A stretch of 64,000 bases of DNA from Mucor racemosus (lineage: Eukaryota > Mucoromycota > Mucoromycetes > Mucorales > Mucoraceae), in the NCBI GenBank assembly GCA_027405735.1, contig JAPEHQ010000022.1, forward strand, positions 620,001 to 684,000, read 5' to 3'. Below the pieces are notes generated by a model that saw only the letters and a list, made by a program, of their open reading frames with translations, made no database searches and was not told the origin of the DNA. Both the position numbers and the translations under genes were made by a program. Each line of letters starts with the position of its first letter. Position 1 is the stretch's first letter. Of this stretch, positions 24,736 to 36,340 are shown piece after piece.

Positions 24736-27139
24736 ATGGCAAACAAGCAGTTACCAGAAGATTTAGAAAGTTTTGTAAGCAATGAAGTCGCTTCTCTGTA
24801 AGTAAAACATTGGCTGATTTGGAACTCAAGAATTTACGTGTTTTTATATTAACTCAAATGTCATAGTTGTGATGCTGACCCCGTTGTATTAGCGCAATAC
24901 ATTATTGCTCTCATCGGTAATGAAGAACGCAATGATGCTTTAAAATCTAGCCTTGAAAGCAAACTGAACGAGTTTTTTGATGATCGTAAGTTTTTTTTTT
25001 TGCTGAATGTTCTGAAAATGACATTTTAACAATACGTCTTTTTTTTTTTTTTTTTTTTTTTTCTTTTCTTTTCTTTGCTAACCTTTCAACAATTTAGAAA
25101 CTATTCCTTTTATTGATCGTTTATTTGCCAAAATTAATGGAAGCAATGCTACCCACGAATCTACTGCTGCTACTGCTGCTTCTTCATCCAACACTAACAA
25201 AGAGCGCTTCAATGATTTTTCAGATGATGAAGATGATGGTGATCGCAACTTTAAGCACAGACGCCAAAGATCTAACTCACCCGAGGAACAACAACCATCT
25301 CGCTCCTACAATAAACGTCGTTATGAAGACGATAACGGCAACACAAGTAACTCCAAGTATCAACGTTATGATGATAGAAGATCTAACCCTAACCCAAATA
25401 TGTCTGGAGGCTACAATGCACCAATGTATGAACATGGTGGTAACAGAGGAGGCAGAGGAGGTAGTAGAGGAGGTATGCGTGGCGGTCGCGGTGGATCAGG
25501 CATGAATCGTGGACAAAATAAACCCCAATGCAGAGATTACAATGAAAAGGGATTCTGTATGAGAGGTGACATGTGTCCCTTTGACCATGGTATGGATAGA
25601 ATTATTGTAGACGAAAGTGCTAATGGCCCACCATTCCCTGGTGGACCTTTCCCTAATAATGGCATACCTCCTATGAGCCGTGGTGGACCTGGACAACCTC
25701 CTTTCTTTGGGATGCCCGGTGTTCCTGATGCTTACGATCCCGAGAGATCAGGACTTATGCCTAATGCGGATATGGGTGGATTTGGCGGTATGATGCCTCC
25801 CAATGGTGGCGATATGATGAATATGAGCGGTATGATGCGTGGTGGCGGTATGCGTGGACGTGGACGTGGTCGCGGTCGTGGTGGAAATCATGGAAATTAT
25901 CAACGCCATCAACATCAAAACATGAGCCCTTTAAATACTACTTTAAATGTTGAAAAGATTCCTGTAGAATTCTGTCAAATCTCTACCGTCAATGACTTTT
26001 TTGCTAAATTCGGTACCATTACAAACATTAGTGTTCAACCTCATGCCCAAAAAGCTATTATTCAATACAGTACTCGTGCTGAAGCCGAGTCTGCTTACAA
26101 TTCCCCTGATGCTATTTTTGATAACCGTTTTGTTAAAGTTTACTGGTCTAAAGAAGATCCTAATGCCCCCGTCAGTTCTGATAAACCAGCTAATCCTACC
26201 GGAGGCCCTGGTAATAACGCTTCTCATCCAGCTCATCTTGCTCCCAAGGTCAATGAACCTGATCCGGAATTAGTTGCTGCTCGCGCTGCAGAAATTGCAC
26301 AAGCTAGAGAAGAGAAACAAAAGAAACATCAAGAGCAAATGAAGCACATTTTGGAAATTCAAAAGAAAAGAGAAACTCAATTGCAACAACAAATTGATGA
26401 ACAAAAGAGATTATTAGCTCAACTTACTAACAGTGCTGGCATGACTCAAACTGAAAAGGCTGAACTTCTAAAGGCCCTCAAGAATATTCAAAGTGATATT
26501 GATACCTCAAAGAATGCTGCTGCTAATGAAGCTGCTCAAGCTAAGGCTGCTGTTGCATCTTCTTCTTCTTCTTCTTCTGTTGCTGCCACTGAACAAACTG
26601 CAAACACTGAAGTGAAAGAAGGAGCTGAAACCACTGAAGATCTTAAAAAGAAACTTGCCCGTCTAGAAGCAGAGGTAAATATATAAATTATGACATTGAA
26701 ATCATACTGATCTTTATATGTTTCATTAGGCTGCTAATCTTGGTATTCATGGATCTGGTTTCCGTGGAGGAAGAGGTGGATATTATGGTAGAGGACGTGG
26801 TAGTTGGCCTCGTGCTCGTGGTGGTGGAATGACCGCTAGAACCATGAGTTTGGATAATAGACCTACCAAGATTTCTGTCAAAGATATCCCTGAATCAACC
26901 AATGATTCTGAGTTGCGCCAACATTTCCAGGTACCTATTTTCAAATGATTTCTTATAGTACTTTACTAACATGTATTTAATAGCAATATGGTAATGTTAC
27001 TTTCTTTGAGCAGAAAGACTCTGAAGCTCTTATTCAATACGCTCAACGATTTGAAGCTGAAAAGGCAATGGCAGTAGGAGCAAACTACCCCAAAGGATCG
27101 CTTCAATTAGACTGGTTCAACCAAACAACAGAAGGATAA
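24736..27139 (+). CDS. RBM26/RBM27-like CCCH and RRM RNA-binding protein
   Basis: Five exons (24736-24797, 24867-24985, 25098-26674, 26730-26930, 26984-27139) give about 704 aa. The N-terminal ~75 residues form a PWI-like helical domain (EDLESFVSNEVASLCDADPVVLAQYIIALI). Next come a charged linker, RGG-rich segments, and a CCCH zinc finger CRDYNEKGFC...CPFDH (C-x8-C-x5-C-x3-H). Then there are an RRM (TTLNVEKIP ... RFVKVYW), a coiled coil (QEQMKHILEIQKKRETQLQQQ), more RGG, and a second RRM (TKISVKDIPESTNDSELRQHF). This order matches animal RBM26/27 and fission-yeast Rmn1, which work with the MTR4-linked nuclear exosome targeting machinery. The nuclear RNA-decay role is inferred from family. Confidence 0.92.
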
Positions 27140-27426
27140 ATATATAGATAAAAATTGGATTCTTCTTCTATGTACATAACATATACAATCTGCAAACACA
27201 CAAACACTCTCTCTCTCACAAAAGGATATCTCTTTAATATTATTTTATACACATTGCTTCTCTATTTTTTTTTTTTTATCTCAAAATCGAATTTGTATCA
27301 TTTAATTTTTCTTTATACATAGCTTTTGCCCCCTTTTTTTTTGGATTTCTTTCTTTCTTTCTTTTTTTTTCTTTCTTTTTTTCTTTTTTTTTTTTTTGTA
27401 TGGTTGATGAAATAAAATGTTTATTT

Positions 27427-28199
27427 TTAAGCTGCATATTCGAGTATTTCTTTTGGTTTGATAAAAGCTAACCAATCTGAAGTTGTGTTAGGTAATAAAC
27501 CCATTGCATTCACCTTGTAAACACCCAAAAGAATGGTAACGATGTGTAAACCAATAAATGCTAATTTTGGCATCATCAAATCTACCTTGGGTTGTGATTT
27601 TCCTGGTGTTGTTGATGTTGTATCTGATTCAAAACGACTGAAAGCTATATTTCATACAATTTGTAAATTAACGTTTCGTTTTTCTTTGTGGTAAACTGAG
27701 TTCTTACTTTGTTGAGTTGTCATGATTGCTTTGACGGGATTAAAGAAAAGCATAGCAGTAACCATTACTGTAAAGATTTGAAGACTAGTACCTGACATAT
27801 AGATCATAATAGCGTTCATAGGTATACTTTTAGCAGGACCCATAGCGACATCCCAAGCTCTCTGTTATAGTTTTCTAATAAATAAATTTACTTTTATAAT
27901 TGATAAAAGCACCAAACAAACCTTCATTTTGATAGCTACTTGATTATTATCTTGATTACCTTGACGACTTAATTTCTAAAGTTTTATATCAATATTTGAT
28001 CTATTTGTGTATATCCATTAATTCAAACCTCATTCTTTGTGTATTTTTGTAAGGTTGAAGGTTCGTAACCAACAGGGTTGGGAACTTTAGAGCTTTTATT
28101 ATAATAAGAACATTACTAAATCATGTTTAATGATCATAATATAAGCTCTTACCTGTTAGCTGCATTGAGAGACGCGTAGTCTACGGACCAGTTGGACAT
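27427..28199 (-). CDS. EMC4: ER membrane protein complex subunit 4
   Basis: Five exons on the minus strand (28153-28199, 28029-28092, 27922-27975, 27708-27861, 27427-27644) give 178 aa, the family's usual size. The signature is KRAWDVAMGPAKSIPMNAI followed by MIYMSGTSLQIF, the conserved EMC4 core. Two hydrophobic segments are visible, one after the core (FTVMVTAMLFF) and one near the end (LAFIGLHIVTILLGVYKV). EMC4 is part of the ER membrane insertase that places tail-anchored and some multi-pass proteins. It is convergent with the RBM26/27-like gene, 287 bp away. Confidence 0.95.
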
Positions 28200-30227
28200 G
28201 TCTATAATAATAAAAAGAAGTGGGTTGTAAACCACAAAGATGAAATTATTGAACTCTTTTATATTCAAGCCTTTTTTCAGAAATTGCCACTCAGTGGTGA
28301 TTGAGAAACCATTGGCCCACCTTTTTGAATACGTTGTCATATTTTAACAATTATTGGAAGTACTTTTTAATGGAAAATATTAGAGATATCTAAAACACTA
28401 TTGAATATATTGTGTGAGATCTCATCTTGATTAATTTATGTGCTTGAATAAACTCTACAAACTTCAATAATTCATAGAAAATATTGTTGTTTGAATCGGG
28501 ACAGATATTTCAAAATTGGCCTATTTTCAGTAGCATGTTCAGAATATTATTTTATTATAAAACTACAAAAAAAAAAATACAAGTGTGCTTTAAAGATATT
28601 AAAAAACAATGTAAAAAAAATATTTGTTAAATATCATGCACTATAAGTTTGCATAAATCCTCTAAAAAATCCAGTTTTAGTATTCTGCCACTAAAAAATT
28701 GAATTTTCAGAGCTATATCTCAATAAAAAATCTGTTCACAGCACTACTTTATCAAACTTACTTGTTTCAAGATGCCTTTAAACAAATTTGAGTATCAAGA
28801 GATAATTTTTTTGTTTTTTTTTCGATACTATATCGCAAATATTAGAATAATGGTATATTTGAGCAGTGCATATTTTATATTCATCTTATTGGCCTCATTG
28901 AGATTTATTTGTAGAGCTTTTTTTCTCCCAAAAACCTTTATTTTTGATGGAGAAAATGAAAAAAAATGTGAGTGAAAATGAATGATCCATTCCATCGCTT
29001 TTTTCATGAGCAATCACACGCCCTTTTTCTAAAAAAAATCAAAGAAAAGTACGAAAACTTTAATATCTCCACGAAAAATGCAGCTACAATTATCAACAGT
29101 ACCTTATTCGATAGATAATTTTATTTTCTATAATTATTATTAGTTAATTTTTAATTTTTGTTTTAAAAAGTACGACTTTCCGTCAAAAAACCTCTAAAAT
29201 TATATGTCAACATTAAGAAAAATTATATAAGAAAAAATATTCTAAAACTTATATCATTAAATGCAGAATTAAAGGCTTAACATAAAACATTTAGTGTGTT
29301 AGCCCAACTTATTATTCTTTTTGTTGAGTAATTAAGCAATTTCATTTTTTGGATCATTTCTAAGACGATTTGCAATTTTGCGTTTTAAACTCCATTAGCT
29401 TAGCTTTTTCATTAAAATTGGTTGAAATTACACATTTATTCTCTTTATAAATATTTTTGAACAAAAAAATAAGCAAACTTCGATTTGCGAAATGCTTCTA
29501 GTACTTTTATATTTTGCTTTTTACTTTCAAACAGCTCCAAAAAATCCTTGCAGGGCGAAAATCTAGGTATTTTTGACGAAATGTCAACGAATTGATCCGA
29601 GAAATGTGCATTAACTCGTAAAATTTAGCTGGATAACATTATTGTTTTCATCGTAACGAGCATATATATCATAATAGATTCACTTAATCTCTCAGCGCCG
29701 TGCATATCAAATGCATTTACCGTCAGTTTTTGTATAGGTTTCGTATATTACTTTTCTACAAATTGATTCAATAAAACTATAAATTTGTATAGATGATTTT
29801 CTCTTATATTGTAATAAAAACACATAGTCTTATTTTACAATCAAATCTAATTAGATGCGATAATTTATATACAAAGGAGAATCATGTAACGATAGCGCAC
29901 GCCAAACAAAGAGGAGGAAAAAGAACGATAATCCCTTTGGTATTGAGAGCTCTATAGATTATTCTTATTATTGTATGCCACCTATTGAAATATTGCATCG
30001 TACTACCAGTAAGAAAGCTTTAAAGCTAAATTGGGTGGTTATTTTGCTCATATAATATGTTTGAAGCCTTAAAACAATAGAAACCATTCAAGTATTATAC
30101 AATGTTTGTATTAAAATTATAATCATTATTTATTAAAATTGTATGTATGTATGTATGTATGTATGTAAAATTATATCAATGAAAATGTTAAATGTATTAT
30201 TTAACCAAATCTTGCAATCCAAGTAGA
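28200..30227. other. Intergenic region with repeat remnants
   Basis: No gene is supported. Part of it (about 28560-29640) resembles the dispersed repeat family; the clearest block, near 29045-29135, is inverted relative to 59270-59345. A (TATG)n microsatellite of about seven units lies at 30141-30168. Confidence 0.55.
30141..30168. repeat. ATGT tetranucleotide microsatellite
   Basis: Perfect tandem copies of a 4-bp unit (about seven) lie just downstream of the four-TM protein gene. Confidence 0.9.
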
Positions 30228-30821
30228 TTAATCGTAGAAACCTTGAGCAAAAGCAAGACCTACGACGGCCAAACCAAGACCATAGAAAGTCAAGGAATAA
30301 ACCAAACGAAGATAACGATGTTCATAAGAAGCCTCGACAATAAAGTAAACTACAGCAAAAGCAACAAAGATCCAAGCAATGACCATAACAGCACGAGTAG
30401 AAGCACGAGCAAATGTATTCACAGTCAAGACAGAAAGCAACATGAGGACAAGATCACGAAGCATATCATGAGCACGGTTAAGACGATTAAAGACATTGAC
30501 GGACCAAGCGGGAGCAGCAAGGGGTTGTGTATTCTTGTGATGGTTGGCATTTGCAATACCACCAGTTTCAGGATCAGTGGCAATGCGGTTAGGATCATTG
30601 TTCAAATTGGAACCATCATTAGCAGCGGCAATTTGGGCACTGGATTGAATTGTGTTAACGTGAGTAGATCCAGAATCACCACCAAAGGCGTTACGAATGA
30701 ACCAAGCTAAACCCCAGAATACCCAGAGTGTCATAAAGGCAATCCAAGTGACACGAACATGCCAATCGACGAGGTAGGTTTGGATAGAAGGCAAAATATC
30801 TTGAACAACTTTAGGGTCCAT
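30228..30821 (-). CDS. Unknown four-TM membrane protein
   Basis: This is a single-exon ORF of 197 aa starting MDPKVVQDILPSIQ. Four hydrophobic segments are visible: WIAFMTLWVFWGLAWFI (about 26-42), LVLMLLSVLTVN (about 123-134), VMVIAWIFVAFAVVYFIVEA (about 145-164) and VYSLTFYGLGLAVVGLAFA (about 174-192). A polar Asn/Ala/Ser-rich loop of about 70 residues lies between the first and second. The codon choice is more GC-rich and more biased than in most neighbours, which suggests high expression. There is no clear signal peptide. I do not recognise the family; a role in an endomembrane or plasma-membrane compartment is the most that can be inferred. Confidence 0.8.
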   Translation of the reverse strand: MDPKVVQDILPSIQTYLVDWHVRVTWIAFMTLWVFWGLAWFIRNAFGGDSGSTHVNTIQSSAQIAAANDGSNLNNDPNRIATDPETGGIANANHHKNTQPLAAPAWSVNVFNRLNRAHDMLRDLVLMLLSVLTVNTFARASTRAVMVIAWIFVAFAVVYFIVEASYEHRYLRLVYSLTFYGLGLAVVGLAFAQGFYD

Positions 30822-31244
30822 AGTGAATGAAGAATTGATGTAAAGTGAGTTTTATGCTCATTTTTTGTTCTGGTTTTTATAAATTTTGTAAACCCATACC
30901 ATTAAGAGAAGTTTTAGATATTACAAAACATCCCAGAACAAAATCATGTGTGTCAAAGACATGAACTAGGTTTTTGATCCATTTATTATAAATTGATTTT
31001 GATGGATCAGATCTACTATACATTTCGATCTACATACAACGAATAAACATTGATCTACTATTTATTTGTTTATACCATTATCCAACAAACAGTTGAATTA
31101 TTTACATTTCTTTAGCATTAAATGTCTCATAACGTAATAATGAACCCTTGTTTATCATATCTTGATTTGATTTGATTTGATTTGATGTATATACACAAGA
31201 TACAGTTACATTATTACGTGTGAAACAACTACGACGTTACCCGG
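30822..31244. other. Intergenic region
   Basis: This is the upstream region of the four-TM gene and the 3' flank of HRQ1. A short TTGAT tandem repeat (about five units) is at 31159-31184. No gene is seen. Confidence 0.6.
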
Positions 31245-34200
31245 TCAATTATTCTCAATTTCACTTTCTGTATATGTAATCAAGACATCGTCACCACGCA
31301 TAGCTTTCAATACAATCAAAGCACCTTGTTTGGAACAAACTTGATTGTGTTCAGAACAAAATGACAAATGAACACCTATATTCATAAAACTAAATTAGTT
31401 GTTTGATAAGATTGAATTAAAAATCAACTCACATGAGGGACATCCCGTATCGCAAGTGCAAGATTCAATTTGACCAATGCAAGTATTCACTAAATTATCA
31501 AAAAACTTGTAAGCTTGTCTAACAACACCGCTTGGCTGTGTTTCATATAGTGCAATTCTTGCTGGTCTTTGTCTTGATGCATTAGGATTCTTACATTCTG
31601 TTCGTAAATCAACAATTGCAGAATAAGTGAATCGAGGTAATAATGAAATAAAGCAATGTGCTTTGTGATTATAATAATGTGGTCAGTTATTGAAAATGTC
31701 CAATTATACAAGCATACAACTTACACGCTGCATGAATGGCTGCCATCGGATCAATGTTCAAAATTTCTAATTGTTTCAATGCTGGACCTGGAGCATCTGC
31801 CCATACGCCAGTTGATTCAATAATGATGGGATCCATATATACGTCATGTGCGTCAATAATTCGTTTTCTTTTATCGATTCTATAATAGCCAAACACAACG
31901 GTCGATATTTTTACTTTGCCAAATGATACCGTATTTCTTGTATCCAAGATATTTTTAATGCTATCTGTACTCTGAGCATCCACATTTGTATAATCTCTTT
32001 GACTTGTTGACCAATCAACTCGAACTAAATGAACTTTACTGTATTTCTTATCAATATTACACTCTTCAACAAGATATGTTCTTCCTTGGTGAATAAATAT
32101 AGCACCTTCGTATATTTCAAAACCAACCCTATGAACTTCAATTTCTTCTAATACAACATTCCTACCATCAGTTACATCTACAACTGCAAATAAATCTTGG
32201 TTGATGTTTCGAATATTAACAAATTGGGATGGATAAGGTCTAAACTTTGGGTCTGGTCTGTATAGCTATGTTTCTGTGTGAGTGAATATTTGCATATCTT
32301 TGAATCAAATATTCCCTTACGTTGTTATCAATTGACGTTAAATGCTCTTGACAAACATTGGGTAAGCTATCGCCAAAATAAACTTGATCTTGAATAGCAT
32401 TAATAGGCTCTTCTTCTGCAGCACATTGAACATGGCTTTCAATAACAATTGAATTTTCAAAATTGATTGAAAGTGTATCGGGAAATTTGATGAATAATTC
32501 TTCAGGATGACGCTATGTATATTAGGTAGATTAGTTTAAATACAAATGATTCGTGCTATCATATTCCCACATACAGCGTAATGTTGATCTAATGGATTAC
32601 CATCACAGACTACAAGAGAAAGAGAATCTGCATTTCTTCTACCAGATCTACCAGATTGCTGCCACAATGCTGAAATAGACCATGGTACACCCACCATAAG
32701 CACAGCATCTAAAGATCCAATATCGACACCTAGTTCCAATGCATTCGTTGCAATAATGCCCAGTAACTCGCCGTTAAACATTTGACTTTCAATCTTTCTT
32801 CTATTCTCTGCTGTATATCCTCCTCGATAACTCATAACCTTGTTCATGATGTCTTTTCTTTGCTTTCTCTGTAAATTCTCTCTCACCTGTTTCATCAATA
32901 ATTCGCAACTTTTCCGCACTTTACAGAATGCAATAGTACGAATATTGTTTTCTAATAAATATTCCAATATATTAGCTGCTTCTGCAATTGCTCCTTTACG
33001 TTCAGATAATTTGTCCAGTGGATTGTTCAATGATGGGTTCCATATAATGAATTCTTTTTTACCATGTGGAGCACCATCAACGTTGATTAATTTGACATTA
33101 TCAATGCCAAATACAGCTTTCATATGCTATAATGATTTAAGTACTTTATCCAAATGCATTAATTGGAAACATACCGTATCTGGATTTGCGATAGTAGCAC
33201 TACATGATATGAATTGAACATGATTATTTCCTGCTATATCGCATAACCTTCTTAACCTTCGCATAATCAAAGCAACATGAGTACCAAACAGGCCATTGTA
33301 TACATGAAGTTCTATATTTGGAATGTAAATATTCAATGTAATACACCAATTGTGTTGTTTACCATCAACTACTACATATTTCAATTTGGCTAGAAAATGA
33401 TTCCATAATTTGGCATTTGGTAATATTGCATGATGCAACATGTCAGGGTTCGTAAATATGACACTTGCGTTCTTTCTAATATAAGATCTTTGGTCATTTG
33501 GAGTATCTCCATCAAATGTCGATATCTATAGAATGATTTAGTAGAAATTACTATGAGATGAAATGAACAAATGTACCATGACATCTTCTAAAGTCGGTAT
33601 TTGCTGTATAAGATCTTTTAATGCACGCATTTGATCTTGTGCTAATGCTTTAGTAGGAAATATATACATTGCTTTACTTGATTTGTCTTTTAATAAATTT
33701 TCTAATACAGGTATTTGATAGATTAAAGATTTCCCACTAGCTGTGGATGTAGATACAATCACATGATGTCCTTCACAGAGACCTTTAATAGCTTCTGTTT
33801 GATGAACATATAATCGATGAATACCCTTTTCTTCTAATGCTGTTTTGATTGGTTTTGACAATTCAATATCATCGTATTCTGGTTGTTTGATATCAAACGT
33901 TCTCATATTGGCTTCATTTTCTAATTGATCTCCGTAAAAATAAAGGGATTTCAGTCCCTGTATCAGTTCTGGTATGGTTTTTGGTTGTGATGAATGTGTC
34001 ATTAAACCGATATCAATTTCTTCAAATGGATCTTCTTCACCCAAGTAAGGAATTGGAATGTATTTCTCTCGTTCATACAGTAAATGCTGATCTACATCTA
34101 GTTTCTGTTGTGGATTACATTAAAACTCAACCCTAATCATGCGCAGTAGATTGTACACAAATAATACCTTTTCATCACAATGCTTTATGAACTTGTTTAA

Positions 34201-34653
34201 TGCTTTAACAAAGACTTGATTCTGTTGTTCAATCAGCTTTTTTACTGCATCTGGTTTTACTGGTTTTGGCATATTATCATCTTTATTATTTTTACTACTA
34301 AATCCACGAAACCAATCGTCACCTCGATTTCCAATCGCTTGAGCATGCTTTTGCTTTGTTAATTTCTTACTGATTGCTCTACCAAATTCAATTTCTAATA
34401 TCTCGTTTGAAACATAATTGAATTTAACAAAATTTGGTACGATTACGTTTATCGAAGCCAAATCTTCAACTGTCAAGTTTGAAACTGCTTTTTGTAAACC
34501 TTGTAATGTGATTGACGTTGTTAATCTAGCATCACAAAATGCACAAAATATATTTAGTCTTTCAAATTTATTCTGTAATTCCTGTAAACAGGAAGATTTT
34601 ATCCTTTTTGAAGAACCAGATGCTTCTTCATTACTTTTAGATCTTTTCGGCAT
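31245..34653 (-). CDS. HRQ1: HRQ1-type RecQ4-like DNA helicase
   Basis: Nine exons on the minus strand (34168-34653, 33577-34104, 33363-33525, 33175-33311, 32575-33126, 32321-32512, 31725-32265, 31433-31660, 31245-31375) give about 985 aa with all phases agreeing. Helicase motifs are Q-motif region RLYVHQTEAI, Walker A STSTASGKS, Walker B VVVDELH, motif III SCSATIANP, motif V LELGVDIG and motif VI QQSGRSGRR. After the core is the MZB/DUF1998-type C-terminus with a four-cysteine set (CTCDTGCPSC). The start MPKRSKSN is preferred over an in-frame ATG six codons upstream. HRQ1 enzymes unwind DNA 3'-5' and act in interstrand crosslink repair and telomere control; this function is taken from the family. 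Confidence 0.95.
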
Positions 34654-35102
34654 AGTATGAAAAAAGAGCAACGTAAATTTTCTTGGATGGACAAAATGTC
34701 CAAATTAGAAACGTTGTTCATCTTGTTGATTGGACAAGTTGTATGTATCCTGTTTTAAGGGGGGGATTTGGGAGAGGTCGTCTCAGATGATCAACTGACA
34801 CTAAACTATACCTGGATTACTCATATCTATCATTGCAAAATAACAAGTAAATTCATTTAAATAATGAATTTATTACCACTTATTAAATTATTGCTATCGA
34901 CAAGAAAGGATCATTTTGCAAGTACAAGAAAAAACGTGCTCTTCATAACAAATAAAAAGGAGGCGGTTTAGCATCTTACGGCATTTAAGAATGCACAAGA
35001 AACGTGGTTAGTATTACATGTACAACAGAACAAAATACAAAAATAGACCGACTTTGTAGGGATATATAAGAGAGATGGGATTTTTTATCTCTTTTCCCTC
35101 TT

Positions 35103-35133
<31 letters not shown>

Positions 35134-35162
35134 CATTCACTTATCGCCTTATCACAAGTAAT
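34654..35162. promoter_or_regulatory. Divergent intergenic region with TATA-like site
   Basis: This lies between HRQ1 (minus) and a 75-codon ORF (plus). A TATA-like gatatataag is at 35061-35070, about 95 bases before the plus-strand ATG, followed by a pyrimidine tract with 29 T at 35105-35133. This arrangement looks like a strong promoter and leader for the small gene. Nothing else is seen. Confidence 0.5.
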
Positions 35163-35390
35163 ATGAACAGCTACAATCATCGTTTCTCTATCAAAACTGA
35201 TCAAGATGATCAACAAACATTACAGTATTTATCCGCTGCTTGTATAGCCCAATGGGTCCAACAAAAACCAAGTGCAAAGGCAATCATGACTTTAGATGAC
35301 GGTGATACCGTTAATTTACCTGTTTACGCTCTTAGACGCAGAAATGCTGTTGTTGCTCATTTACCAGATGCCCCTCTTATTACTGCTTAA
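35163..35390 (+). CDS. Small hypothetical protein, 75 aa
   Basis: This is an intronless ORF starting MNSYNHRFSIKTDQDDQQ and ending DAPLITA. It is preceded by a TATA-like box and pyrimidine-rich leader, and followed by TAA and an AT-rich 3' flank with aataaa-like sites near 35500. The middle has an amphipathic helix (LQYLSAACIAQWVQQ) and then a strand-rich part (AIMTLDDGDTVNLPVYAL). Codon use matches real genes nearby. No membrane segment or known motif is visible, and I do not recognise it. The 3' end is 139 bp from the convergent MED19 gene. Confidence 0.7.
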   Translation: MNSYNHRFSIKTDQDDQQTLQYLSAACIAQWVQQKPSAKAIMTLDDGDTVNLPVYALRRRNAVVAHLPDAPLITA

Positions 35391-35529
35391 AAGAAGTTCG
35401 AAAATCCTCATTTACTACTACTATCCCCTCACTTTATAGATTTCAAAAATTAGACATTGCTTTATATTATCCTTCATTTATTATTATCATATCATTATTC
35501 ATAAATAAACTCTTGTATTTTTATCAACT

Positions 35530-36340
35530 TTAGAAACTTTCTACAATACCCATATCAACATTCTTCTTCTTTTTCTTTTTCTTTTTATGTTCATGTCCAT
35601 CTTCGCCATCATGTTCATGCCCATGCTTTCTCTTCTTCTTCTGCTCAACATTGTTAAGGAAATGGAAATATTTTTCATCTAGTCATTTTCTTACCTTCTT
35701 TTTATGTTTTCTTTCTCCATGATCTGCATCTAATATATGAAAACTTGGTTAGTAACTATTTCTGGATATTATGTGTAATTGCTTACCATGTGTTTGTCCA
35801 TATTGATCGCCTCCTCCAACATAAGTTGATATATATCCATTTCCTCCTCCATTATTTCCAGTATCATCTGTTCCCAATATTGAAGCATCAAACTAATTAA
35901 GAAATATTAAACTAAATGATGTTGAAACGCAATATATTCTCTCAAAACGTACGCCTGGCACTGGCCCTTCTTTTAATGAGAACGCGTCCTTTAACGTATC
36001 TGTATCTAAAGGTCGAATTTCGGGTCCATTTTCTACAGCTTGTGGATCCCTTAACAATCTCAATAAATAATCATCAGGTTCCATATCCATTTTACCTGTA
36101 AAACAAATAAAAATTGATAAACACTAATAGTTTATAAATTGTATTATCTCTCTCTCTCTTTTTTTTTTTTTTACCAGGCAAGTCTGAAATATATGGAAAT
36201 AATGTAGGATCTAATCCAGCTGCTCGATCAGGCAGTGGATATGGTTTCACTACTTTATTATATATGGGTATAAGGTTAAAATATGTCAATAAATCTTGAC
36301 TTCCTATTAGCGTTGGTGGTTTTTTGGTTTCGTTGGTCAT
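35530..36340 (-). CDS. MED19: Mediator complex subunit 19
   Basis: Five exons on the minus strand (36175-36340, 35953-36095, 35787-35892, 35695-35729, 35530-35640) give about 186 aa. The protein has the MED19 layout: QDLLTYFNLIPIYNKVVKP near the N-terminus (compare the human NLITHYNLEQAYNKF block), then the DLPG motif, DDYLLRLLRDP, SLKEGPVPGFDASILG, and a Lys/His-rich tail (ERKHKKKKKKRKHGHEHDG). MED19 sits in the head/middle part of Mediator and links it to RNA polymerase II. Exon 5 has two possible acceptors three bases apart (adding or dropping one Gln). The small convergent gene lies 139 bp away. Confidence 0.9.
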
